Below are positions 47,101-60,098 of a stretch of DNA of 64,000 bases, one piece after another. Location of the stretch: the NCBI RefSeq assembly GCF_030052815.1, contig NC_079496.1, positions 66,577,652-66,641,651 of the forward strand, in the 5' to 3' direction. The notes below the pieces were generated by a model. It ran no database searches. It was not told the DNA's origin and saw only the letters and a list, made by a program, of their open reading frames with translations. Positions within the stretch are counted from its first letter, which is position 1, and each line of letters starts with the position of its first letter. This DNA is from Hevea brasiliensis (taxonomy: Eukaryota > Streptophyta > Magnoliopsida > Malpighiales > Euphorbiaceae). The position numbers and the translations under genes were made by a program.

Positions 47101-47910
47101 ATTTTGGGGTGAAAAGCATGAGAATTTCAAGCTTGTTGTGAAGAAAATGGTGGAAGCTCTCTTTCCATGGGGTTCGGCCAAATGAAGTCTAAGGGAAGAA
47201 GATGATCAATTTTAATGTCTTTTAATTCCTCTTGTCTTCTTTATATATACTTGTCTAATATTCATTAGCTAAAAATTTTAATTACATCATTCATGTGTCA
47301 TGCTTACATCATAAATGCATTTAAATTTTCTTTTCTTTCTTTTTCTTTTCTTTTCCCTTTTCCCATTACATAATTCATGATTTTAATTTATTTTTAATAT
47401 TTTATTCTCTCTCATTTTGATTGACATTTAGGTCAAAATTTAATACTGAGAGTGAAAGGACTAAAATGCTATTCGTTGGGTTCATCGAGTTATAATTGTC
47501 TGTACTGATAGACTAAATTTTCTTATATTTTTCTTGGCATTTTTATTGTCATTTAGACTTCATAGATTCCCTAGTTAAGTCCCAAATAATTATTTTACAG
47601 GTTTTCCTCATGATTCTAGGATTGGCAACTGTCTTCACAGTCGCTTCCCGTTAGGGTTACCCATCGCTGAAATCCAGGCTCATTTAACTGAGCTGCACTT
47701 CGCTTCTTTTATTTTTCCTTAGTTTTAGTTGGTCTTTATTCAATCAATTTATACCTCCTCACTCTAGTTTAGTTTTACTTGGTCTTTATTCAATCAATTT
47801 ATGCCTCCTCACTCTAGTTTAAGTGTAGTTCTAAGCATCTTGGTTGTCCGAATATACGTTAATCATTGGAACAGTAGAATGTACGGACTACCTAAAGTGA
47901 GGGCATTACA
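44121..47910 (-). mobile_element. solo LTR, Tekay-like gypsy family, 3790 bp
   Basis: The plus strand starts tgtgacatcctttacccg and ends gggcattaca; on the minus strand this is TGTAATGCCC ... GGATGTCACA. A perfect acttg duplication flanks it. The minus-strand order of blocks (ggtaacccta..cgatgggt near 47640-47665, the cactaagcgctatgattagcgcg hairpin near 44690-44712, the acgggtaaaggatgtcaca end) matches the other LTRs here, but the sequence is a distinct subfamily. No coding sequence inside; the open frame at 46202-46510 has no known domain. Confidence 0.92.
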
Positions 47911-47915
47911 ACTTG
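47911..47915. repeat. target-site duplication (acttg), right copy
   Basis: Matches 44116-44120 and immediately follows the solo LTR. Confidence 0.95.
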
Positions 47916-48360
47916 CTCAAATCTTCTTACTCTAGTTCATTATTGCTTCTAATTAAGGCACAATTTCCAGTGGTTAAATTATTTATTTTACCCCAATTGC
48001 ACCTACTAATAAGTTTACATATTTATCAATAATAGTTTTCAAGCTTATAAGTTAAAAAATAAAAGTTGATCGAATCAACTTTTCATTTTACTACATATTA
48101 TATTATGAAAAGTATTTTAATTTGAGCAACCATAGGTTAATTTGAGCAAGTATTTTAATATGTTACCCTCATTTATAATTTTTAAAATTTCACCATCTAA
48201 TTTAGTATCCTTTTTAGTTATTTTAATAATAAATGTGGTTATAAGTTATTGTAGAAATAAAAATTTTAAATTCCTATTACAAATTACCATATGGCTTTTG
48301 AGCCCACAAATTTTATTTAGGGATTTTTAAATTGAATTAATTTCACTCAATAATCTCATT
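47916..48360. other. AT-rich sequence, nothing recognised
   Basis: Non-coding DNA continuous with 40055-44120 before the solo LTR inserted. No feature seen. Confidence 0.5.
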
Positions 48361-48915
48361 TAGATATTATCATATATGTGATAAATGGCTAATTAAAATA
48401 TGTCATATCACTTATCAAAAGGAGAACAAGTTGACTAATAAAATGGTGATACTTGTCAAATGGCAATTGGGGCATCTCCTCCCAAATTCACTATAAATAG
48501 AGATGCCTAGTTGCTTTTCAAAAGGATCATAAAAGAATATTAGAAGAACAGGTTTCAAGCTACCAAAGCTCTATCCAAGTTATAAGTTCAACAGATCTTC
48601 CATTCGAGCAACAAGGCTATCCAAATTCTACAAGTCTATCTTCTCCAAATCAAAAGAGGCCTTCCCCATTGATTCAAGAACAAGTTTTCAAGCCTTGAAT
48701 CATAGTCTCCAAAGAAAATAATCAAAGGATTGAATTTCTTTGTCTAAGAAATTCCACAATAGAGGTTGTATCCCCCCCTCATCCCACTCCCACCCCACCC
48801 CCCCCCCTCCCGGTCCCCTTTTCCCCTTTTTTATTAAATTCATACAAGTTGATATTTGTTTACCATTTTCTTATGTTTAGATTGCAAACACAAAATTTGT
48901 GTGAATAAATTTCTA
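48361..48915 (+). repeat. probable gypsy LTR fragment (promoter and R-U5 part)
   Basis: A TATA motif (cactataaatagag, 48490-48503) is followed by a transcribed-looking stretch with a C-rich tract at 48773-48820. tctagtatgtccaatgggacc at about 48912 resembles a PBS-type junction, and gag-like sequence follows. Boundaries are uncertain; no direct-repeat partner is in the window. Confidence 0.45.
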
Positions 48916-48959
48916 GTATGTCCAATGGGACCTCTCTACCTTTCATCTCTTTCCTTTGA

Positions 48960-49875
48960 TAAGAATCAAGAACCAATTTCCATCGCTTCAAAGATGAATG
49001 CACCTACCAAATTCACTATTCAGATGACTACTAATGCTAGCCTTGATGTCTAAATGAAAGAAAGATCAATTGAAGATGTCTATGCATGGAGTGTTCCTAT
49101 GCTCCAAACACCAATGACTCTGCAAAGAGCAAAAGGAAAGTCATCCTTAGCTAATGAGGCTGCCCACTAATCTTAGAGAAAACTGCACTCCCTAGTAAGT
49201 AAGGAATCTATTCCAATTGGCGACACTCCATTGGAGGCTCCTTGCAAGCATCTTGACACCATGACTATCATGATGACTAACACTATTTCTTTAACAAGAT
49301 AAATCACTAAAATGGGTAAACTTTTAGAGATTTTTGTGGACTTTGTTAAAGAGAAAGACAATTAGATTGCGTGTTTAATGAATAAGGTGGAGGGGCTAAG
49401 TGAGAAGGGAGTAATGGTAACCAAAGAGCCTTAGCCACAAGGTCATCAAAGGGTTATAGAGAGTTCTACTGCTTTTGTTATAAAGAACTCACAGTTGATA
49501 GTTTTATTCCTTTAAACTAGCTAAAAGATCTTATCAAGGAGGCCATCAAAGACAAATTTGATGGTATCACTCAGCCATCTTACTAATATGTTAAGCCTTA
49601 CAATCTAAGGATTGAACTCATGAAGGTGCCTGCTAATTATCAACCTCCGAATGTTCAATAGTTTAATGGTAAAGGTAACCCGAGCCAACATGCGGCCCAC
49701 TTTATGGAAACTTCCAGCAACACTGGTACTGAGGGGGATCTCATGGTTAAGCAATTTGTCCAATCGCTCGAAGGAAATGCCTTTGATTGGTATATTGACT
49801 TGGAACCAAGCACCATTGACAATAGGGAGCAGCTCAAACGTAAGTTCCTCAATTATTTTTGTAATACTCATTAAA
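48960..49875 (+). pseudogene. degenerate gypsy gag fragment
   Basis: From 49573 the plus strand encodes a Retrotrans_gag-type segment: GNPSQHAAHFMET (about 49674-49715), EGDLMVKQFVQSLEGNAFDWYIDLEPSTID and LKRKFLNYFCNTH, all typical of plant gypsy capsids in which FxGKGNPxQH and GNAFDWYxDL are conserved. Upstream, MNAPTKFTIQMTTNASLD (from 48993) and MLQTPMTLQ.. resemble its N-terminal part. Several in-frame stops (near 49050, 49430, 49585 and 49660) show decay. No pol follows, so it is a truncated relic, probably of a family other than gypsy-A/B. Confidence 0.75.
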
Positions 49876-52084
49876 TTGTTAGCATAATTGAACTCATAAA
49901 CACTGCTGATACACATTGGCGAGTGTTTATGAGAAACGCTAGCTGTTCTTACAAAATTCTTCAAGCCTGGCCCGGCAGAGACTTACACCGGTCTCCATAG
50001 CTTATACAGGTCTGATTACATGACCCATGTACTTTTATTTCTTTCTTGGCTCTCTAACTTTCTTCTGGCAGTAGGTTACATGGGTCTGTGGCTTTGCTTA
50101 CATGACCCGTGTAATATGTATCAACAGCGGTTCTTAATCCTTTGGCCTTTCCAAGTTTCCTTCTGCACTCCTATGACCTGGGACTTCACCTAAACACCTG
50201 AAATGATGCAGAAAACATAGAATTTAGAGCCTGATAATGGAATTTATAGAAGTTAATGAGATTAATTGTTAGGCATGAGATTACTATTCTAAATGCTATT
50301 AAATATTATACAAATATACTTAGAAACATCTATATAATATAAGTGTATTAAATACCCCCAAACTCAAACTTTTGCTTACCCTTAAGCAAATCAAAACTCT
50401 TTTTAGAACACTTTTTAGGGGAAAAATTAGAAACATAAACATAGACTCAATATGCACATAATTGAACTCCTTCAACCTTCATACCAATTCCATTCCTTCA
50501 AGGCATAAGGGCTTCAATGGCTACCTGCTTAAACCTTCACACCTTTCATAGAGTTTCAACTAGTTATTCCTTTATGCAAGGTTATTAATGAGTCACAAAT
50601 AACCTGTTTTGTCGGGATCGACTCAAGAAATACTTATTCCCCTCTAAATTGCCTCTATTATGGATAATTGTGATGAAGTATTCAAATTCCAACTTCATAT
50701 GCATATCTTAATTTCCTATCTCCACTAATGTAGCATAAATTTTTCAAAAGATTAAAAGGTCTTTAAAAGTGTTGTAATGGGATTAAAGGGATAATGACTT
50801 GATTACCAATAAAGGGTTTTAAGGAATGCAAATATGAGAATAGCCTTCATACACAAAGTTCTAAGTATGCCAAGTTTATTCTGCTGTTTTTGTGTGGGGA
50901 AGAACGGTGCTAAGCATATTTATCTTGGGACTCCCCTTTTTTTTTTTTTTTTTTATTTGTCCTCTCCCCCAAACTCATTGTTTTTGTTGGGTTGGAAGGC
51001 AAGTATTTCCTTAATTTTACTCGCACACTTGCATTTTTTTCAATTTTCGCATCTTCTCCCCATGCTTTCCCTTCCTTCTGATATACTTATTCTTTATATA
51101 CTAGGCTTTTCTCAAAATGGTGAGATGAGTGTTTAGGCTAGGGGCTAGGTAAATATTTGTGGGTAGATAAAGAAACTTATATGAGTAAAACACATGCTCA
51201 AGTTGGCTGCAAGGAGTACATACTTTAATTAGGAATGGTTAGGGCTTAGTGAGGGCATATCAAAGAATGTCTTAATTATCTCTTTTTCAAATATATGCTA
51301 AGATTTGACCTCGATAGGTCTAAGAGACATGTTCTATAGTTGGTGAGGCAATTTTCAGTTTGTTTGTATTTCAAAAATTTTCTCCTAACTTTGCAAGTTC
51401 AATGTGACAAATTAATAACTATGAAGGGGTTTAACTAGTCTAGCTATACTAAGGTGATTAAGTTATTTTACAGACAACAGATTAAAGCCTTTTTGCCTAT
51501 CTAGATACATTCATTCCTCATCCCGTGGAGTCCAATTATTAGCTCATTGATTTTTGAGGTTATAGTTCTAAGTTAAAAACCTGTTCAAAAATTCAAAATT
51601 TGCAAAATTTTCTAGATTTTTGATACACAAGTATGATATAGATATAATTAAGCAATGAGATGCAATGCATGAAATGCATCAGTACCCCCAAACATAAATC
51701 TGGCATTGTCCTCAATGTCAACACAATATTCAAAATTAAAGGATAGCACACAGAATTATCAAAAAGCATATTATGTATTAAGAAATTTAAAGTTTAGACA
51801 AAAAGCAAGTAATAAAGACCTATGAGCACTGAGTAGGATTAGGGCATATACATTTTTACATGAAAAATCTTATCTTAAAGTCCTAGCTCTAAAAAGTCTC
51901 TAATCGGAATGATGGTCCCTCTCCATCTAGTCTCTCCATGATCATGTTAAGCTTATTATGGGCCTCCTGCAGACTATCCTCGAACACTTGCATCCTATTG
52001 TTTATTGTGGTCTTCCCAATCTATGGACCATATGTGGCCTTGAAACTCCCTAAGAAATCCAGGGTGGTGTCATGGTAGGCTGGG
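49876..52084. other. retroelement-like non-coding sequence, unassigned
   Basis: No domain found. On the minus strand gtttgggggta occurs twice (from 50355-50365 and 51685-51695), the second within a gaggacaatgcc-type context seen next to genes or LTRs of some plant gypsy elements. 49960-50130 has an imperfect repeat of acatgaccc(a/g)tgta. The poly-T at about 50937-50954 is plain. I cannot name the family. Confidence 0.4.
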
Positions 52085-54446
52085 TGTAACACCCCTATGT
52101 TCGGTAGTGCATTCTACTGTTCTGGTGACCAGTGTTGTCTGGACAGCTAGGATGCCTAGAACTACACTTCGATATGAGTGAGGAGACATAAAATAATGAA
52201 ATACAAGAAAAATAAAGGAAAAATAATAGCAAAGAAATGTAACCAAGTTAAGCGAGCCAAGAACCCTAGCGATGGGTGACCGCACCGGGAAGTCACAGCA
52301 TTGACCGTTGACTAGCCCTGGACTGCGGGGAACCCTGAAAAATATTTTTAGGACTTAAATAGACCCCTATTGAAGTATAAATACCATAAGAAATATTAAA
52401 TAAAAATTAAATAGTTAGTACAAAGAAAAGTGAGAAATCAAAAAACGGACAAAACCCGGTGTTACCGAAAAATCGGGAATGCAATCTGAACAGGGGCATT
52501 GTGGTCATTTGACATCCCGAGTTGACTTTTGACCTAAATGTCCATTGAAAATACATGATATTACACTTGGAAAATATAATGAAACATTAAATTAGGGGTA
52601 CCTAATATAAATAGCAAAAATGGGATTCAAATTGAGTAATTAACACATTTAACTTATAATGTAATTAAATATTGGTGAGTGGAGCACTTTGGGGATTAAA
52701 TAAACATCATATGGGCAGGTGTACTTCCACTAAACACTTCACCATCTTCATCCATTCTTCCATGCCGAAAAGAAGAGTTCCAAATCCTCCATTGCCGCAT
52801 TTATTCAAGCTTCCAAATCTCCTCCATTTTCACCTCCAAACACCAAAGTCACTTCACCAATCTTGATCCCCACCTCACAAGGAAGAAGTAGATACTAAAT
52901 TTAAGGAGTTTGGTGAAGATTTAACAAGCCTCATCAATAGGTAAGTTTATGTTTTTGATTATTGTTTTGTTAAAGTTTGTAAGGATGTTATGGGTATTTG
53001 ATTTATGGAGAGATTTTTGAGGTTTGATGTTGAATGGGGATGTGAACTTTTAGCAGCCATGGAAACTCCTTGAAGACAGTTTACTTTTACTTGTAAATGG
53101 TGGATTAAAGGATTGATTAAATGTTTATGTGTGTAGGAAATTATTTGGGTGATGTATACTTAGTATATGTGAATGTGTATTGAAATTTGAGTGCTTGGAA
53201 ATTTAGGGAATGTAATGCATGAATCGGCAGCCTAGTTTGGTGAATCATAAGGATGTTATTTCACATTTGGATTATGGAATATTAATGTTGAATTGTGTTA
53301 ATTGTTATGGCAGTTTGGGTATATGTGTGATTGTGTGAAGTTGGACATGTAAATGAGCATGAATAGGTGATTAAATTATTGTAAATGAGTTTGACAAATT
53401 CTGCACTTTATGGTGTATGTTGAATGTGATTGTAAGCTGCCAAAATGATCAACAATATGTGGTAAAATATGTTTAGGTTAGGGTACAAACCAGAATTGGC
53501 ATGAAGGTGAAGTTTGGTAAATGTTAAAGGTGATCTTGATGAGTATAAACAAAATGTAATAGGGTAGTTTGTGTTTTGGGCTTAAAACCGTAAGAGTGTG
53601 GTTCCAGTTGGTATGAGACCAATTGGAGGTGAAACTAAGCACAAAATGTGCCAACTTTCTTGAAGGAAGCTTTCCAAAATTCTGCTTGCAAGGTAGCTTG
53701 AAAAATGACCAAATCCGGATTAAGTGCAAATAAGGCCTGAAAATTGACCATTTGAGCAGCAGTTAGTATTTTGGCCATAACTCACTCAAAACAAGTCCAA
53801 TTGACCTGAAATTTAGACCATGAATAGTTAAGACCTATATCTACAAGTCTTGTGAAGAAACAAAAGCTCAGAAATGACCATAAGCAAGTCAAACAGCTTG
53901 CACAAATTCGGGTCCAAAAACTGGCCGAACCAAAATTGACCTAAAGTGACCTAAAGTGACCAATTTTGATTCATTTCGACCAAAAATAGTAAAATGACCA
54001 TATCTTAGTCTACATAACTCAGAATGACCTGAAATTTTGCCCCGCGTGCAATAAGACATGGATCTACAAGTTTATAGTTTTGACCGAAACCCGAAAACTG
54101 AGGGAACTAGGTCGTCCGACTAGATCAAACTAGTATCCCGAAATCCAGCAAGTTGTAATAAAACGCAGTATACATGGAAATGAAATTGGTAACATGTACC
54201 AACCCTAAAAGACTATCAAATGTGACATATTAGTAACATTAAAACCTAATTTACCTAGAACGCATTGAGGGTCGACATATTAGGTGATTAAGTAAATAAT
54301 AGAATTCAGCGAATTAATTCTCAAGCATTATCGTCAGAGACAGTTTAAATGAGTACTGAAATACCTCAAATTGTGTTTCTCAGTTAGCAAAGACTTAAGG
54401 AAAGGGAAGTAAACACTAAGTCAAGGCCAGGAGACAGTTATCAGAG

Positions 54447-54760
54447 GTTTGTGCACAATAATTATTTTTTTTTGAATTTTTCAATTGAAATAAATTATGA
54501 TTATTGAAAAATAAATTATGATTATTGAAAAATAAATTATGATTATTTGTATGTTATTGTTTTAAATTGTGTTTGTGCACAATAATTATTTCTTTTGAAT
54601 TTTTCAATTGAAATAAATTATGATTATTTGTATGTCATTGTTTTAAATTATGTTTGTGCACAATAGTTATTTCTTTTGAATTTTTCAATTGAAATAAATT
54701 ATGATTATTTGTATGTCATTGTTTTAAATTATGTTTGTGCACAATAATTTTGACTTCTCA
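54447..54760 (+). repeat. 81-bp tandem repeat, about 3.5 copies
   Basis: Units beginning gtttgtgcacaataattattt at 54447, 54571, 54652 and 54733; the first is lengthened by two extra 21-bp pieces (gaaaaataaattatgattatt). The homologous place in the 6665 LTR (about 9035-9110) has one unit. Confidence 0.93.
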
Positions 54761-55019
54761 TTTTCTACTTAAAAATTTAATTGAACATTATAGTTTTAAA
54801 ATGTGTCCGTGCACAATACTTTTATATTCACTGCTTTTACTAGCAAATTTATTTGGAGAAATGAGTTATGAATAATTTTTGATCGCTTTGGTTTTGAGAA
54901 TATTATTTGGAAATTATTGTGTTGCCAACTTTGCAAATGGAAATTTTGAGAAAAAATGTGATTTATGGTTTGTATGAAATATTATGATTTGAAATTGTTT
55001 TGATTCACACTTGGCACGA

Positions 55020-55410
55020 CACTGTTACTATGTTCCTCCTCCATTTATAGGGTGAGTGTGATATATTCCTCCCTCTTTGACCTATCAGTCTGGGGTAAGT
55101 GTGATTATGTTCCTCCCTCTTTGTCTTGCCAGTCTGAGGTGAGTGTGGATGAGTATTCATTATTCAGCTAGCTTCTTCCCTCATTGATTTCGATTATTGG
55201 GGTGAGTGTGTCTTGTCGTGGTGTACAACACGGCATGTGTGGAAAAATTGTGTCATGACTTAAATTGTGATATTGATCAGCAATACTATATTATTTAGTT
55301 ATTTGATCAAATTGTGTTATTGATGGGCAAAACTATATTATTCAGTTATTTGATGAAATTGTGTTATTGATTGGCAAAACTGTATTACTCAGTTATTTGA
55401 TCAAATTTGT
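55020..55410 (+). repeat. two short tandem arrays (about 60 bp and about 55 bp units)
   Basis: gttcctccctcttt..gggtgagtgtg-type units at about 55030-55150, then gtgttattgatgggcaaaactatattattcag-type units, three copies, at about 55265-55410. Confidence 0.85.
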
Positions 55411-55446
55411 ATTATATGAACTTTGTTAATTTTGTGAACTATTTGA

Positions 55447-57554
55447 TGTTAGTAGTATGCCCTAGAGCATATCATTTAGTATGTATCTTGTACATATTTT
55501 AATAATAAAAGGCATTTCCACTTTTCCGTTTACATAATATATTTATGTGTAATAGAAAAGGTCCATTGATATTTTGTTAGAAATATTATTCTTAAGTTGT
55601 TAAGAATATGAGTGACAATATTTCTAGCACAAAGTATCATAAATAGGTTCACAATCGAGGATACTTCATAATAAGGACATGACTTATCCAGAAAGATTGT
55701 ATTCTTGTTTGTTCCCAAGTTATTTATATGAGATATAAATAAGATGGAATGGTGAGTCTCATGCCATATAACAAACATGATAGGCACTTATAAATGATAA
55801 GTAGGCCGAACCAGTGACACTTATGACAAGCACATGGAGTTTACTCTTGTCAATGTTTTGTCATAAATCATATCAGTGCATATAATCTTTAGACTGAGAT
55901 AGCACGATTATCTTGTATATAGGTAGTTTGAGTTTGATACTGCTTTCATACTTGTACTATGTATGGGTATATGGGCATGTGTTGGCTCCTGCTAGTTATA
56001 TATGGAGGTAGGTGTTGATCAAGATGGAATCTGTTCCTCTAAGTAAATAGAGTTAAAATCCTATGTTCATTTAATTGTTCTTGATGTTTCAAGTTCCTGG
56101 CCAGGACAGATAGATTTATTCAGAAAAGAGTTTCTGATGAGAAAAATCTTTTAATCAAGAACTGGAATTAAAAGAGAACATAATATTCATAGCAAATGGA
56201 GTTTGACATAAACCATGACTCCAGCTTGAGTTGGGATTTTGTAACAGAGAGATTCTAGTGCATGGTAACATATGATTATAGGTTCATTTAAGGTAAATCT
56301 TATTACTAATTGGGTGGTCATGGCATGCTATGCTAGGTGTTAACCATGGTCTATGAGGTTCATAAAATGATTTAGAGAAATCATTTATGGTAAGAAAGAG
56401 TTCTGATGATATTAAGAGTTGATATCATTTCTCATTGCCAATTAGTGATGAGCCTAGTAAGTCACACACATACACAAGTTATCACCTAATTAAATATGAT
56501 TTAATTAATTAATTAAAGAGTTTAATTGATTAATTAAATATGTTTGGTTTGCAATTAGATTGCAAAGTCCCTAGCATGACTTGAAACCAAATCTAGATTA
56601 TTGGATGTGTAGTATAAATTAAATTTATATTTAAAGTGTTTAAATATGAATTTAATTAATGAGAAATTAATTAATAGAGATTAATTAATTAATTTATATT
56701 TGATATAAATTAATTAGAAGAAGAAAAATAATTATTTTGGGTTGAGAACTCAAAATTAAGACACGAGGCATTTTGGTCATTTTGCAGTGTGACACGTGGC
56801 ACCATGAGATGGTGACACATGGGATTACACATAAGCTTGCCAAATGTTTTTTTTTAGTCATGTAAGATGATTAAAATCAAGATTAAATATAGGTTTGACA
56901 CTTGGCACAATTTGATTGGGTCACTTAAACCTAGAGCTAATCAAAGGGTGACATGTGGCAAGGGTTTAATGTGTTAACCTAGCTATTTAAGTGTGGTTAT
57001 GAAAAGAAAACATAACCAGCAGCCTCTCCTCTCAATTGTCACGCCACTTTGAGCCTCTCCAGCTATTTCTCTTCATCTCTCATCAATTCAAAGAGATTAG
57101 CCATCAATCTCTTGAATTAAGAACGCTAGAAATTATTTCTAGTGTCCTGTTTACATCTCTAATCTATTAAAAGGCAGAACTTGAATTTCTAATTAATAGA
57201 AAAGGCTTTAGAAGCTGTTCAAGGGCTGCCATAGGTGTTCTTGGTGTGGACAAGCTAGAGGGACAACATCTGGTGTCCTGAAGACGAATCTCAAAGGCGC
57301 AGACACGCTGCAGCACATCAAGAGGTTAGTGTAATCGTTCTTGATTTAATCTAGGGTTCTAAAATTAATCTGATTAATTTTAAAATCTTAAATGGCAAAT
57401 ACAGATCCAAAAACATATTAAAAGAGTTTTAATATGTTGTTTATCATTGAAATCAAATAGATAAAAATAAATCTTGCATGGTGCATGTGACCCTAGGTGA
57501 AAATTTTTGAATTCAATGGTATAATCTTGTGTTTTTCACGCTTCTGTTCCTTCA
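55447..57554 (+). repeat. copia-B 5' LTR (2108 bp)
   Basis: TGTTAGTAGTATGCCC ... CTGTTCCTTCA, followed by a PBS. The 3' partner starts at 62898. The five bases before it are tttga; the right-hand duplication lies outside the window. No gene inside; an 85-residue antisense open frame occurs in both LTRs and is not credible. Confidence 0.93.
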
Positions 57555-57556
57555 AT

Positions 57557-57569
57557 TGGTATCAGAGCC
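57557..57569 (+). other. primer binding site of copia-B
   Basis: tggtatcagagcc two bases after the LTR; initiator tRNA-Met type. Confidence 0.92.
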
Positions 57570-59335
57570 ACTATATTTGCCATTTAGATTGTTGATTATA
57601 TAATTTAATTGTGTGTTTGATCATGAGATCAAGAGATTCATTGCTGGTTGGATCATGAGATGTGGCGTCACACATGGAGAAGCCACCATTGGTGGCGGCA
57701 ACAATGGTTCCATGGGTGATTCAAGGTTTGGCTTTTAATTCTGCAATTGTTGTATGATCTAAGGCCTATTCTTTGACTAATTAAAGTGTTTAATTAGTTG
57801 TTTTAATCACACAATTAAATTATGATTCAAATCAGAATTTTAAAAATGTTTGAATGTGATTCAAATCTGAATTTTAAAAGTTGTTTGAATGAGATTCAAA
57901 TCTGAATTTTTAAAGTTGTTTGAATCATATTTAAATCTGATTTTTTAAAATTGATTCAATAAAATTCAGATCTGATTTTTTAAAATATATTTGAATGTGA
58001 TTCAAATCTGATTTTTTAAAAATTGTTTGAATGTGATTCAAATCTGAATTTTTGAAGTTGTTTGAATGTGATTTAAATCTGAATTTTTAAATTTGTTTGA
58101 ATGAGATTCAAATCTGAATTTTTAAATTTATTTGAATCATATTCAAATCTGGAATTTTAAGTTGAATATGAGATATTCAATTTAATTTAAGAATGTATGT
58201 TTTATTTAATTGTTAAATAGTGATATGCATGATGGATGATCATGGACTATAAAATACCAATGTGATTGGATTTATTTCTTTTATGTTTCTTTGGGATTGT
58301 AAATTAATTAATTTATTTTAATTTATTTTGGGCATGTATTATTAAGTTTGTAATATTTTTGGGTTGTAATTTCATTTATTTAAGTTCTTGTAAATTCGCC
58401 TTGGTATGCCAAGGATTACTATGTAATATTGGATTGCAAGAAGTTCAAGGAGGTCAAGAGCATTGGTGGGACCAGTGGGAGGAATTCAATATCAAGTGTT
58501 GATTATGTACTCCTTCAGCAACTCTTGTAAAATGAATGAATGAAATGCACCTAGGAATGCCACGATTCAATTCTTAGTGGCTCAATTGAATCCCTTAGAA
58601 AGTCCATGATCATACCATATTTATGCTTATCCATGAATGCATGAGATGTATGGGAATGTATGCAATTATATGATATATGCATGCTAAATGGATAATGTGC
58701 AAAGTGAGACCTTAATAGTAATTAGGATGGCTATAAAATCTTCCAAACAAATGATTAAGTTGGAAATGCTATAATTAAAGTAATTATAACATAAGCCCTC
58801 CATTGGGGCAATTATTTTAAGAAATTTTAAATAGTTGCATGAGATGCAATTAATTTAAGAGATTTTCTTAAGAATAATTGTTAAGCATGAGATGTTGTAA
58901 ATATGTAAATGGTTTGGTGGCCAATATTGGATGTACCGAGGACATTAAAATTATTTTCATAATTCTTGGCTCAATGGGATCAACTTAACTAATGCAAGAT
59001 AAGTCAATATTGGATGTACCTGAGATTTTGAGCATTAGGGGCTAGTAAAAGGATTGAACCTCACATGAGATGTGATGGGCAAGGAGTTGCTCACTTATAG
59101 TTTATTGTAATTCCAATAATGGATGTACCTGAGGATGATCAATAGAATTATAAGAATTCAATCACCCACTAGAAATCCATCCAACTAGGATTTCCGTTTT
59201 CTACTTTGGAAGTGTAGGATTCGCTAAGTTAGTGGGAGGACCAATTTGATTAAAAGACCATAATCATTTTGGTTAATTACATGATACATTTACTAATTAA
59301 TCTGGTTATTTTCTGCGATTAATTTTACGATAAAA
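57570..59335 (+). other. copia-B 5' leader, non-coding
   Basis: About 1.77 kb between the PBS and gag with no coding sequence seen. Colinear with the copia-A leader apart from the longer minisatellite. The 58800-59200 part repeats the phrase attggatgtacc(t)gag several times. Confidence 0.8.
57830..58160 (+). repeat. about 34-bp minisatellite, about ten copies
   Basis: Units of gattcaaatctgaatttttaaagttgtttgaatgt with changes. Copia-A has about five units (13555-13750). Confidence 0.9.
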
Positions 59336-60098
59336 ATGAGCACAAAACAACCACCACCATCCAATATCCTTGCAAGCATACTTGATCACAACAGTTGACA
59401 GGACCTAATCATGCGATTGGCTAAGAAATTTGAAACTTGTCTTGAACCTTGAACATATAGGATATGTTCTAGATTCAAATGTTCCTGGTCCCTTACCTCC
59501 AGAGGCCACACAAGAGGAACATGAAACTTTAGGCAAGTGGAAGGAGCATGATATGAGAGCTAAGTGTTACATGCTTGCTTCTATGAGTAATGAGTTACAG
59601 AAGCAACATGAGAACATGCAGAGTGCGAGTGAGATTCTCCTTCACCTATAAGAGTTGTATGGTGAGCACAGCAGGAATACTAGGTATGAGATATCTAGAC
59701 AGTTATTCCATATGAGGATGTCTGAGGGACAGAATGTTGGGGATCATGTCCACAAGATGATTCGGCTGATTGAGCAGTTGGAACCTCTTGACTTCAACAT
59801 GGATTTCCAACTACAAACGGATTTGATCCTTCAGTCCCTTCCTGAGTCTTTTGGGAATTTTATGACAAATTTCCATATGACTAAACAAGAATGCACCTTA
59901 GCTGAATTACTCAACATGCTGGTTATTGCCCAAAAGAATATACCAGGCAATAAAGGAAAAGAGGTAGCTTTGGTTGCATCTTCTTCTGCTGGAAAGTCCA
60001 ACAAGAAGAAGGACAATAAGAAAAAGAAACCTCAGATTCCTGGTCCTTCCAAGAAAATAGCTAAACAGAAAAGGAAGATTAAAGCTGATGGAGGCGAA
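59336..60098 (+). pseudogene. copia-B gag
   Basis: Starts MSTKQPPPSNILASIL at 59336, shifts frame at about 59380-59430, then reads LKLVLNLEHIGYVLDSNVPGPLPPEA and HDMRAKCYMLASMSNELQKQHENMQ up to a TAA at 59649-59651, where copia-A has Gln. It reopens with YGEHSRNTRYEISRQLFHMRMSEGQNVGDHVHKMIRLIEQLEPL and a Lys-rich tail (KKKDNKKKKPQIPGPSKK). The UBN2-like gag would assemble the particle and bind RNA. The region leads without a stop into the altered zinc-knuckle stretch and integrase, because the protease is missing. Confidence 0.88.

Larger units (their letters stand above)
52085..55446 (+). repeat. Tekay-like LTR, 5' part, interrupted by copia-B
   Basis: TGTAACACCCCTATGTTCGG and the following blocks match the solo LTR at 6665 through to about its position 9540. 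The rest is displaced beyond the window by copia-B. It also differs by local tandem arrays at 54447-54760, 55020-55150 and 55260-55410. Whether it is solo or part of a full element cannot be seen. The preceding five bases are ctggg. Confidence 0.88.

Noticed and set aside
49605..49964. 119-residue minus-strand frame
   Set aside because: It is antisense to a recognisable gypsy gag segment on the plus strand.
55530..55787. 85-residue antisense frame, also at 62981-63238
   Set aside because: Identical because it sits in both copia-B LTRs; no domain or conservation beyond LTR identity.
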